From contig JADGGV010000142.1 of NCBI GenBank assembly GCA_019689775.1, forward strand, positions 1 to 8,698: 8,698 nt of DNA. The letters are read 5' to 3'. Both the position numbers and the translations under genes were made by a program. The stretch is from Gemmatimonadota bacterium. GTDB taxonomy: Bacteria; Gemmatimonadota; Gemmatimonadetes; Longimicrobiales; RSA9. Of this stretch, positions 1 to 5,390 are shown in pieces. Position 1 is the stretch's first letter. Every line of letters begins with the position of its first letter. The notes beneath the pieces were generated by a model. The model made no database searches. It worked only from the letters and a program-made list of their open reading frames with translations, and was not told where the DNA came from.

Positions 1-142
1 CCTCCAGCTTCCGCACCCGCTCCCCCACCGCCGGCGACGACAACCCCACCGCCTGCGCCAGGTCGTGTTGCGAGATCCGTCCGTGCTCCTGGAGCAACTC
101 CAGCAAGCGTCGATCCGTCTCGTCCAGCGTGATCCCCCGCAT
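1..142 (-). CDS. Lrp/AsnC-family transcriptional regulator, N-terminal part (cut by window edge)
   Basis: The reverse strand from an ATG at 142-140 reads MRGITLDETDRRLLELLQEH, followed by a helix-turn-helix with GRISQHDLAQAVGLSSPAVG and then ERVRKLE. This is the classic AsnC-type N-terminus: a short helix beginning with an L-D-x-x-D-R-x-L-L-x-L-L-Q pattern, then a HTH whose recognition helix is rich in S-P-A-V and R-V-x-K-L-E. Only 47 codons are visible; the ligand-binding RAM domain lies outside the window. A Shine-Dalgarno-like AAGGGG sits about 5 bases before the chosen ATG. An ATG 13 bases further upstream is out of frame. Family members are feast/famine regulators that bind amino acids or other small molecules and often control their own gene or a neighbour. 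The target cannot be told from here. Confidence in the family is high; the specific role is unknown. Confidence 0.85.
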   Translation of the reverse strand, partial: MRGITLDETDRRLLELLQEHGRISQHDLAQAVGLSSPAVGERVRKLE

Positions 143-167
143 CGTGCCCCTTCATTTTCACGGTCAT

Positions 168-179
168 CGGTCCGGACCG
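168..179. promoter_or_regulatory. 12-bp perfect palindrome upstream of the Lrp-type gene, possible operator
   Basis: CGGTCCGGACCG is a perfect 12-bp palindrome lying 26-37 bases upstream of the Lrp-type start codon. It falls between the AT-rich probable promoter area and the ribosome-binding site. Lrp/AsnC proteins commonly bind near their own promoters, so an autoregulatory operator is possible. Short GC palindromes are common by chance in DNA of this composition, and no second copy is visible in the window. Confidence 0.25.
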
Positions 180-463
180 GCCGAAGCTTATCATTCTTTG
201 GATCTGAGCGCAAGCCGCTTAAGAAAATTAGGCAGACGCCGCGCCGCGGCCGCGGCCGGCGGGGGGCGCGCCGCAGCCGAAGGCGCGTTCGCATCCGCAC
301 CCGATCCCGTGCCCTGCGGATCCGCACCGCCCACGCCGGTCCGTCGTGCCTCGGGTTCGTCTGCGAATGCGACCGCAGCTGCCGAGGCGGCCGATGCCGG
401 CGCGGGCTCGGCTGCGACTGCCGTCCCGCCTCCGGGCAACTCCCTTTGCTCTCACGAGTTACG

Positions 464-508
464 GCCCGGAACGTGCAACGGCGCGCCCGGAACGGCCCCG
501 TTCCCGGG
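464..508. repeat. 10-bp direct repeat (21-bp period) with an adjoining inverted repeat
   Basis: GCCCGGAACG occurs at 464-473 and again at 485-494, a period of 21 bases or about two helical turns. The second copy overlaps a hairpin-forming inverted repeat: GGAACGG (489-495), a two-base loop, and CCGTTCC (498-504). That repeat extends to CCC/GGG (486-488/506-508) after one bulged base. The cluster lies about 80-125 bases before the receiver gene. Helically phased direct repeats suggest a regulator binding tandem sites on one face of the DNA. A transcribed hairpin in the leader is the alternative. No good -35/-10 pair could be placed nearby. Confidence 0.35.
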
Positions 509-587
509 GGATGAGTGGTCGGGGAGGGGGCGTGCTTCGGATGGGCATCTGCGCGACGCGTGGTGGGGCGCGGCGCCGGAGGGGGAT

Positions 588-971
588 ATGGCGCGCAAGA
601 CCATCGTGATGGTGGAGGACAATCCGGACAATCGGCGGATCTACTCCGTCCTGCTGGAGCACAGCGGGTACGAGGTGATGCAGGCGGAGGACGCGGAGAG
701 CGGGCTGGCGCTGATCGCGCTGTACCGGCCGGACCTCGTGCTGATGGACATCTCGTTGCCGCGGATGGACGGCTTCGAGGCGACGGCGCGGCTGAAGGAG
801 GACCCGCTCACCGCGGGGATCCCGGTGGTGGCGCTGACGGCGCACGCGTTCGACGAGGATCGTCGGCGCGCATGGGACGTGGGCTTCGACGGGTACCTGA
901 CGAAGCCGATCGGGCCCCGTCGGGTGCTCCAGGAGGTCGAGCGCCTCCTGCGGGATGATGTGGCGGCGTAG
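588..971 (+). CDS. Single-domain response regulator (CheY/DivK-like receiver)
   Basis: A 127-residue protein that is essentially one receiver domain. Residues 5-11 (TIVMVED) give the first beta strand and acidic pair E10/D11. D54 in LVLMDISLPRMDG is the expected phosphoryl acceptor, T84 (VVALTAHA) the switch threonine, Y103 the aromatic switch position, and K106-P107 the conserved Lys with its cis-Pro. There is no DNA-binding or enzymatic output domain, and the chain ends about 20 residues after K106. Such proteins relay phosphate from a histidine kinase or bind a partner; the DNPDNRRI and TAHAF-DEDRRRAWDVG segments resemble DivK/Cph1-associated receivers. No kinase gene is in the window, so its partner is encoded elsewhere. 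The start at 588 has a strong GGAGGGGG Shine-Dalgarno at 578-585. A much longer upstream extension is open but low in complexity and was rejected. The stop lies 12 bases from the convergent DksA-like gene. Confidence 0.92.
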   Translation: MARKTIVMVEDNPDNRRIYSVLLEHSGYEVMQAEDAESGLALIALYRPDLVLMDISLPRMDGFEATARLKEDPLTAGIPVVALTAHAFDEDRRRAWDVGFDGYLTKPIGPRRVLQEVERLLRDDVAA

Positions 972-983
972 GGGCCGCGGCGG

Positions 984-1364
984 CTAGGGGGTGGTCGCGA
1001 CGGCGCCGTGGGGGCCGTCCTTGCAGCTCCGGGCCCAGGGGATGAGGTCGAGGCGCTCGAAGGGGATCTCGCGCCCGCAGTCGTCGCAGCGGCCGTACCG
1101 CTCCGGCTCCTCGATGAGGAGGCGGAGCGCCTCGTCGATGTCGGCGAGCGTGCGCCGCTCGCTCTCCGCGACGGCGAAATCCATCTCCTGATCGATGGCG
1201 TCGGTGCCGGCGTCGGCCATGTGGAAGGGGTAGGCGGAGAGGTCGCCGCCGCCCTCGCGGGGCGAGATGCGCGAGCGTCGGTCGAAGGCGTTGAGGTTGG
1301 CGAGGATGCGGTCGCGCTCCTGACGCAGGCGTGTCTCGAGGTGCTCCCGCTGCTGTGGGGTCAT
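984..1364 (-). CDS. TraR/DksA-family zinc-finger protein with an incomplete (three-Cys) finger
   Basis: A 126-residue protein. Residues 3-34 and about 56-88 are charged helices forming the family's coiled-coil hairpin. A C-terminal zinc-finger segment follows (YGRCDDCGREIPFERLDLIP), with C93-x2-C96-x17-C114. Family members bind the RNA polymerase secondary channel and modulate initiation, often with ppGpp. The canonical finger is C-x2-C-x17-C-x2-C; here the fourth position is G117 (C114-K-D-G117), followed by a nine-residue tail. Near the coiled-coil tip, D55-A-I-D58-Q-E60 keeps both acidic residues of the DksA D-x-x-D-x-A motif but has Glu in place of Ala. A GGGAGG Shine-Dalgarno (1370-1375, reverse strand) lies 5 bases before the ATG, and a TATCAT -10 sits just upstream. 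The gene converges with the receiver gene and lies 69 bases downstream of the MarR gene. Family assignment is firm; whether it acts like DksA is not known. Confidence 0.88.
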   Translation of the reverse strand: MTPQQREHLETRLRQERDRILANLNAFDRRSRISPREGGGDLSAYPFHMADAGTDAIDQEMDFAVAESERRTLADIDEALRLLIEEPERYGRCDDCGREIPFERLDLIPWARSCKDGPHGAVATTP

Positions 1365-1394
1365 CGGCGCCTCCCTGCGTTGGCGGTCCGACCC

Positions 1395-1423
1395 ATGATA
1401 GGGCGGTGGGGGCGGCGGGACCA
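1395..1423 (-). promoter_or_regulatory. Candidate sigma70-type promoter of the DksA-like gene
   Basis: On the reverse strand, TGGTCC (1423-1418) and TATCAT (1400-1395) are separated by 17 bases. The -10 matches TATAAT in five of six positions; the -35 is weak (three of six). Transcription would begin near 1388, giving a leader of about 23 bases that includes the GGGAGG ribosome-binding site. The gene could therefore be transcribed independently of the MarR gene upstream. Confidence 0.4.
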
Positions 1424-1433
1424 GCCCGGCGCG

Positions 1434-1931
1434 TCAGCCGCCGTTGCCGGACGGGAGCGGTATCTCGGCCGCGTGGCGGCCCAGCCGGCGGAGCAGCCCG
1501 ATGGCGGTGCGCTTCTCGTCCTCGCTCAGCGCGCCGAGCGCCGCCCGGAGGGCGGCCTCGTGCTCCGGGAAGATGCGGCGGATGAGCGCATCGCCGGCGG
1601 GCGTCAGCGCCGCCCAGACGGCGCGCCGGTCCTCGGTGCAGGGGCGGCGCTCGACGAGTCCCTTCTGTTCCAACCGATCGACCAGATACGTGATCCCGCC
1701 GCTGGAGACGAGGACCTTCCGCTGAACGTCCCCGAGCAGGAGCGGTCCCTTGTGGAAGAGCGCCTCGAGGACGGCGAACTCGCTGAGCGTCAGGCCGTGG
1801 CGCGCCACGTCGGCCGCGGCGTGGCGTTCGACGGCTGCCTCGGCGCGCGCGAGCACGACGAAGAGCTTGAGTGCCAGCGTGGTGTCGGTGTCCCGGCCGT
1901 CCGCAGCGGCCCGTGTCGTATCGTATCCCAT
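1434..1931 (-). CDS. MarR-family transcriptional regulator
   Basis: A 165-residue protein with the MarR winged-helix layout. An N-terminal dimerisation helix covers about residues 17-45. LTLSEFAVLEALFHKGPLLL begins at 47, and a recognition helix lies around 75-88 (SSGGITYLVDRLEQKGLV). The beta wing at 94-110 carries the family-typical pattern R-R-x-x-x-x-D-R-R, and C-terminal helices close the dimer interface. MarR proteins usually repress an adjacent or divergent gene and are released by small ligands or oxidants. C98 in the wing is the only cysteine; whether it senses anything is unknown. The ATG at 1931 has no clear Shine-Dalgarno, so the message may be leaderless or have a very short leader. 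A perfect TTGACA lies 35-40 bases upstream on this strand. The divergent neighbour is the Asp-box lipoprotein gene, a plausible but unproven target. Confidence 0.92.
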   Translation of the reverse strand: MGYDTTRAAADGRDTDTTLALKLFVVLARAEAAVERHAAADVARHGLTLSEFAVLEALFHKGPLLLGDVQRKVLVSSGGITYLVDRLEQKGLVERRPCTEDRRAVWAALTPAGDALIRRIFPEHEAALRAALGALSEDEKRTAIGLLRRLGRHAAEIPLPSGNGG

Positions 1932-2197
1932 AGATGAGCGCGAAAGAGGCGGGATCGCCGGGCGTTGTCAAGGGTGGCGATCGCGGGAGGCGGGCGCTCC
2001 GGCCCACCCGGCAAGCTACCGACCGGGGCGTGCGGGCGCCCGGGTCGGTTGACCCCGTCGACCGGGCCGGGGTCCCGGCATCGTCGCTGCGCGGCGCAGC
2101 GGGCGGGTGCGTGGGGAGGTCGCCGCCGGCGGCGTCGGAGTCGCCGCGGGCGCGGCCGCGTCTTACCTTCCGTGCGTCCTCGAACCGGAGGCCCCGA
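1932..2197. promoter_or_regulatory. Divergent intergenic region between the MarR and lipoprotein genes
   Basis: A 266-base region that must hold leftward and rightward promoters. At 1966-1971, on the reverse strand, TTGACA matches the -35 consensus exactly. It overlaps TTGTCAA (1965-1971), a seven-base palindrome about an odd centre. The expected -10 spacing has only a poor match (CTCTTT), so the leftward promoter is tentative. On the forward strand, a small hairpin with stem GCTGCG/CGCAGC and loop CGG lies at 2086-2100, and GACCCC (2051-2056) pairs with GGGGTC (2069-2074). The rightward gene has a clear GGAGG ribosome-binding site at 2187-2191. No extended MarR-type operator could be identified. 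Confidence 0.3.
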
Positions 2198-3535
2198 ATG
2201 TCGCGCACCCTCGCCGTCGCCGCAGCGCTGGCCCTGGCCGCGTGCGCGCGCGGGAACGGGCCGCAGGCGCCGTCGATCCCATCCGTGCCGGAGCTGCGGG
2301 CCGAGGCCGTCACCGGCTTCGGCTACCACAACGAGACGTCGGTCGCCGTCGATCCGACGCAGCCGGACCGGGTGGTCACCGTGTTCCAGGTCCCGGCGAG
2401 CGCCGGCTGGTCGACGGATGGGGGGCGGAGCTGGACCGTGGCGCCGCTTCCGGGGACGCAGGCGTTCGACCTCTCGGGCGACCCAAGCGTTTTCTTCGAC
2501 GCCGACGGCCACGTCTACGCGCTCTACATCGCGTTCGTGCGCCCGGAGGACTACGACACGCTCGGGAAGGCGGCGCACCGCAACGGCATCTACCTGAACC
2601 GCTCCGACGACGGCGGCCGCACCTGGCGTGCGCAGGCGACGCCGGTCATTGCGCAGCCGGAGCGGTCGGGCGTGCCGTTCGAGGACAAGCCGATGGCGGC
2701 GGTGGACCGCACGTCCGACCCGGCGCGCCGCGGCAACATCTACGTCGCGTGGACCGAGTTCCGCCGCTGGGAGACCCAGATCCTGTTCGCCCGCTCGACC
2801 GATGGCGGCCTCACGTTCTCGGCGCCGATCCAGATCAGCGACCACGGCGGCAGCCCCAAGGACTCCGTCGGCGCGGCCGAGGGCACGGACGTGGCCGTCG
2901 GGCCCGACGGCACGGTGTACGTCGTCTGGAGCGACTCGACGGGGATCCTCCTGGACCGCTCGACGGACGGCGGGCTGACGTTCGGGCCCGACATCCGGAT
3001 CGCGCGCACGGCCGACATCGTCTTCGGCGTCCCGGGCGTGGCGCGCGCGAACGGCTTCCCGGGCATCGAGGTGGACCCGCGCACCGGCCGCCTCTTCGTC
3101 GAATGGGTCGATTCGCGCCTCGGCAGCGCCGCCGTGTTCCTGACCGAGTCCGACGACGGCGGGCGCACCTGGAGCGAGCCCCGCGTGGTCGGCGATGCCG
3201 CCGCGCCCGACGGCCGCGCCCGCTTCTTCTCCTGGATGTCGCTCGACCCGAAGACCGGCCTGCTCGCGCTCGGCTACTACCGTCAGGAGGGCGGCGGGCG
3301 GCTGCGATACATGCTCTCCTACTCGACGGACGGCGGCCGCACGTTCCGCCACGAGCCCTGGGGGCAGCCGTTCGTGCCCGGCGGCGAGTTCCTCGGCGAC
3401 TACACCGGCGTGGATGCGTTCGGCGGCGTCGTCTACGGCGCCTGGACCGAGGCGACGCCCGCGGACTCGGCGCCGCCGCTGCACGGCGGCGGCCACCAGA
3501 CCCGGGTGGTCGTGGGGCGGGCGGCGGTGCGCTGA
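2198..3535 (+). CDS. Asp-box (BNR) sialidase-fold beta-propeller lipoprotein
   Basis: A 445-residue protein with a lipoprotein signal peptide: a short basic start (MSR), a hydrophobic Ala/Leu stretch and a lipobox LAAC with Cys16. This predicts export and lipid anchoring in the envelope. Six Asp-box motifs of the form S-x-D-G-G-x-[ST]-[WF] occur at residues 72-79, 136-143, 200-207, 255-262, 318-325 and 376-383. That is one per blade of a six-bladed propeller, as in the sialidase-like superfamily. The length matches a single propeller. I do not see a complete sialidase active site (arginine triad, FRIP motif), so carbohydrate hydrolysis should not be assumed; many such proteins are binding or scaffold propellers. 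The start at 2198 is chosen for its GGAGG (2187-2191) and the signal peptide. The frame is open back to 1934, but that part is low complexity. arfB follows 10 bases after the stop. Confidence 0.87.
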   Translation: MSRTLAVAAALALAACARGNGPQAPSIPSVPELRAEAVTGFGYHNETSVAVDPTQPDRVVTVFQVPASAGWSTDGGRSWTVAPLPGTQAFDLSGDPSVFFDADGHVYALYIAFVRPEDYDTLGKAAHRNGIYLNRSDDGGRTWRAQATPVIAQPERSGVPFEDKPMAAVDRTSDPARRGNIYVAWTEFRRWETQILFARSTDGGLTFSAPIQISDHGGSPKDSVGAAEGTDVAVGPDGTVYVVWSDSTGILLDRSTDGGLTFGPDIRIARTADIVFGVPGVARANGFPGIEVDPRTGRLFVEWVDSRLGSAAVFLTESDDGGRTWSEPRVVGDAAAPDGRARFFSWMSLDPKTGLLALGYYRQEGGGRLRYMLSYSTDGGRTFRHEPWGQPFVPGGEFLGDYTGVDAFGGVVYGAWTEATPADSAPPLHGGGHQTRVVVGRAAVR

Positions 3536-3545
3536 GGGCGACGCC

Positions 3546-3983
3546 ATGAGCACCGAAGGCCTTCTCGTCGTCGACGACTGCGTGGCGATCCCGCGCGCGG
3601 AGCTGCACTACCGCGCGACGCGCTCCGGCGGGCCGGGCGGGCAGCACGTGAACACCGCGTCCACGCGCGTCGAGCTGGAATGGGACGTCGGCGCCTCCGT
3701 GGCGCTGACGGAGGAGCAGCGCGCCCGGCTGCGCGAGAAGCTGGCGAACCGCATCGACCAGAACGGCGTCCTGCACCTCGCCGCGAGCACGCACCGCAGC
3801 CAGTACCAGAACAAGGAGGAGGTCACCAACCGCCTCCGCATCCTGGTGGCGGAGGCGCTGCGGGTCCCGAAGAAGCGGAAGAAGACGCGGCCGCCGGCCG
3901 CGGCGCGCGAGGCGCGCCTCCGCGCCAAGCGGCGCCGCGCGGACACGAAGAAGCTGCGCGGCCGCGTCGCTCCGGAGGACTGA
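3546..3983 (+). CDS. arfB: Alternative ribosome-rescue factor / peptidyl-tRNA hydrolase ArfB
   Basis: A 145-residue protein of the RF-1/ICT1 type. ArfB enters ribosomes stalled at the end of broken mRNA and hydrolyses the peptidyl-tRNA ester, without a stop codon. The catalytic loop SGGPGGQHVNT is intact, with GGQ at residues 31-33. It is followed by the family pattern S-T-R-V-E-L, H-R-S-Q-Y-Q-N-K-E-E (about 82-91) and N-R-L. The C-terminal tail from about residue 107 is very basic (KKRKK, then many Arg/Lys), as needed to probe the empty mRNA channel. The length is close to E. coli ArfB (about 140 residues). The absence of codon-recognition domains separates it from RF1/RF2. The ATG at 3546 is 10 bases after the lipoprotein stop, and the GAGGG that serves as its ribosome-binding site overlaps that TGA, so co-transcription is likely. 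The functional link between the two is unclear. Confidence 0.93.
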   Translation: MSTEGLLVVDDCVAIPRAELHYRATRSGGPGGQHVNTASTRVELEWDVGASVALTEEQRARLREKLANRIDQNGVLHLAASTHRSQYQNKEEVTNRLRILVAEALRVPKKRKKTRPPAAAREARLRAKRRRADTKKLRGRVAPED

Positions 3984-4012
3984 GACCGCCGGAATACCGT
4001 CCCCCCGAATCG

Positions 4013-4047
4013 CGCGACAGTCGCGGGCGTTCGTCCGGTAGTCGCGG
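4013..4047. repeat. 8-bp direct repeat with 21-bp period plus palindrome, upstream of the receptor gene
   Basis: AGTCGCGG occurs at 4019-4026 and 4040-4047, a period of 21 bases. The first copy is half of CGCGAC-A-GTCGCG (4013-4025), an inverted repeat centred on one base. The cluster ends 25 bases before the candidate -10 of the receptor gene, so the second copy lies just upstream of where a -35 would be. This is a typical place for an activator. Alternatively the palindrome, 30 bases after the arfB stop, could form a weak stem; it has no U-tract and is not a convincing terminator. Confidence 0.3.
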
Positions 4048-4069
4048 CGCACGCCGGCTTGCACGGGGA

Positions 4070-4078
4070 TGTTAGACT
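4070..4078 (+). promoter_or_regulatory. Candidate extended -10 promoter element for the TonB-dependent receptor gene
   Basis: TGT followed by TAGACT (4073-4078) reads as an extended -10, with four of six bases matching TATAAT and a TGN extension. No good -35 lies 17 bases upstream (CACGCC), which would fit an extended -10 or activator-dependent promoter. A TTGCAC at 4059-4064 is too close to pair with it. Transcription would start near 4085, leaving a leader of about 100 bases before the ATG at 4186. Confidence 0.35.
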
Positions 4079-4185
4079 GCCCACATTTCGCGCGTCACGT
4101 ATCGACACACCCGCACGTTCTACCAGACCAACCGGCGCATTCATTCCATTCGCCACCCGAGTGCATCGCGTGCGAGGCTGCATCG

Positions 4186-5286
4186 ATGATCCGCCGACGC
4201 GTGGCTGACCGGCGGCCGCTCCGTGCCGCCGCGCCGTTTCTCGCCCTCCTGCTCGTCGCGCTCGGCACGCGCCCGGCGGCCGCCCAGGCCACCGGCAGCA
4301 TCCTCGGTCGGGTGTTGGACGCGCAGAGCGGCGAGCCGATCGTCGGCGCGGACGTGCAGCTCGTCGGCCTGCCGTTCCGCGCCACGACGGTCGCGGAGGG
4401 GCGCTTCGCGCTGGCGGCCGTCCCGCCCGGCGAGCACACGCTGCGCGTGCAGCGGCTCGGCTACCGGACGCTCGAGCTGACCGGCGTCGTCGTGCGCACC
4501 GGGCACGCGACGGACGCCGTCGCCCGCATGCAGCCGCAGGCGGTCGAGGTCGGCGGCGTCACGGTGCAGGTGGAGCGCCTCCCGCCGCTGATCGATCCGC
4601 AGGGCTCGACCTCGCGCGACATCGTGACCGGCCGTGAGCTGCGCGAGCTGCCGATCGACGCCACGGCACAGGCCATCGAGCTGTCGACGGGCGTCTCGGA
4701 GGGGCACTTCCGCGGCGGCCGCGTCGGGCAGGAGCTGTACGTCGTCGACGGCGTCGAGGTGAAGAACCAGCTCGAGGCGTCGACGCAGGGGAACGGCCTC
4801 GAGTTCTCGCCGTCCTCGCTCGAGCAGGTCGAGGTCGTGACCGGCGGCTTCGGCGCCGAGTACGGCTCGGCGCTCTCCGGCGTGGTGAACTTCGTGACCC
4901 GCCGCGGCAACCCCGAGCGCTGGGACGGCCGCGCGGCGCTCTCCACCGACGGCTGGGCGCCCGCCTCGCTCTACCACGGCTTCACCGCGCTCTCCGCCTC
5001 GGCGGGCGGGCCGCTCGCGTTCCTCGGCTCCGGCACCACGCTCTTCGCCGACCTGCTCCTCCAGGGGATGCGCGACGCCGACCCGCGCGCCCGCGGGCTC
5101 ACCTGCCTCCAGCCGGGCGACGCCGGCACCGACCTCGACAACGCCATCGGCCAGCTCCGCGGCGACCCACGCACCGCGGCGCTTTACTGCCCGTACACCG
5201 GCGCGATGCTCCCGCACCAGGCCGGCGACAAGCTGATCGGCTTCCTGCGCGCCTCGACCGCCCGCTCGGTCCCGGCGCCATGCTGA
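4186..5286 (+). CDS. TonB-dependent outer-membrane receptor, frameshifted and truncated after the plug domain
   Basis: The frame encodes 366 residues. They comprise a signal peptide (basic MIRRR, hydrophobic core, cleavage near PAAAQA at 31-36), a carboxypeptidase-regulatory-like beta-sandwich (about 36-115, with GRVLDAQSGEPIVGADVQL), and a TonB plug (about 120-240, with LYVVDGVEVKN and a closing VVNFVTRRG). Only the first strands of the barrel follow. Intact family members import large substrates with TonB energy and carry a 22-strand barrel of several hundred more residues, absent here. Receptor-like sequence stops at about residue 355; the tail STARSVPAPC looks out of frame. Adding one base near 5248-5256 would let it run on as LDRPLGPGAMLTATVLRNRV, typical barrel sequence. 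The ATG at 4186 is chosen for the signal peptide; an upstream ATG at 4069 adds 39 unlikely residues. No strong Shine-Dalgarno is visible. As written, the gene cannot give a working receptor. Confidence 0.85.
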   Translation: MIRRRVADRRPLRAAAPFLALLLVALGTRPAAAQATGSILGRVLDAQSGEPIVGADVQLVGLPFRATTVAEGRFALAAVPPGEHTLRVQRLGYRTLELTGVVVRTGHATDAVARMQPQAVEVGGVTVQVERLPPLIDPQGSTSRDIVTGRELRELPIDATAQAIELSTGVSEGHFRGGRVGQELYVVDGVEVKNQLEASTQGNGLEFSPSSLEQVEVVTGGFGAEYGSALSGVVNFVTRRGNPERWDGRAALSTDGWAPASLYHGFTALSASAGGPLAFLGSGTTLFADLLLQGMRDADPRARGLTCLQPGDAGTDLDNAIGQLRGDPRTAALYCPYTGAMLPHQAGDKLIGFLRASTARSVPAPC

Positions 5287-5390
5287 CGGCGACGGTCCTG
5301 CGCAATCGCGTCCAGCAGGAGCTGTACACGCCCGAGTTCAAGTACAACCCGGACTACCAGCTCGGCGACCGCACGCGCGGCGCGCTCGCC
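5253..5390 (+). pseudogene. Barrel remnant of the TonB-dependent receptor in a second frame
   Basis: In the frame starting at 5253 the translation is LDRPLGPGAMLTATVLRNRV, then QQELYTPEFKYNPDYQLGDR and TRGALA. The L-Y-T-P-E-F-K-Y-N-P and alternating beta-strand character are those of a receptor barrel and continue naturally from GDKLIGFLRA in the previous frame. After about TRGALA the receptor sequence ends abruptly, and the same frame runs into a hydrophobic stretch plus Cys that begins the NHL protein. I read this as receptor coding sequence displaced by a one-base deletion and then cut by a larger deletion. The exact breakpoint (about 5380-5400) cannot be fixed without a relative to compare. 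Confidence 0.65.

Larger units (their letters stand above)
143..587. other. Intergenic stretch without a convincing gene
   Basis: These 445 bases separate the Lrp-type gene (leftward) from the receiver gene (rightward). Open frames cross it on both strands, but their translations are low-complexity Ala/Gly/Arg/Pro with no domain, as expected from high GC. About 188-234 is relatively AT-rich and probably carries the leftward promoter of the Lrp-type gene. On the reverse strand TTGCGC and a GATAAG/TAAGCT stretch occur 15-17 bases apart, a weak match. The stretch also holds a 12-bp palindrome (168-179) and a repeat cluster (464-508). The frame of the receiver gene stays open back to an ATG at 129, but that extension is compositionally biased and overlaps the Lrp start, so I do not treat it as coding. 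Confidence 0.5.

Noticed and set aside
129..587. N-terminal extension of the receiver protein
   Set aside because: The frame is open, but the extra 153 residues are low complexity, overlap the divergent Lrp start, and a strong Shine-Dalgarno precedes the ATG at 588.
1934..2197. Earlier start for the Asp-box lipoprotein
   Set aside because: It would bury the lipoprotein signal peptide (Cys16 from ATG 2198) behind 88 biased residues. The GGAGG at 2187-2191 supports the later start.
808..2313. Long open frame on the minus strand (about 500 codons)
   Set aside because: It crosses three well-supported genes in another frame, and its translation is Arg/Ala/Pro/Gly low complexity with no domain. 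Long antisense frames are expected at this GC content.
2198..3535. Functional exo-sialidase assignment
   Set aside because: Asp-boxes define the fold only. I could not identify the arginine triad, the FRIP motif or the nucleophilic Tyr/Glu pair, so I call it a propeller lipoprotein without an assigned reaction.
1790..3553. Open frame of 587 codons antisense to the Asp-box lipoprotein
   Set aside because: The translation is rich in R/A/V/H/D without a recognisable fold, and the plus strand has six Asp-boxes and a signal peptide. It is a composition shadow.
4013..4025. Rho-independent terminator after arfB
   Set aside because: The palindrome is short, has a one-base centre and no T-tract. A terminator cannot be supported.
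4069..4185. Earlier start for the TonB-dependent receptor
   Set aside because: It would put 39 residues ahead of a normal basic and hydrophobic signal peptide that starts at ATG 4186, and it overlaps the candidate -10.
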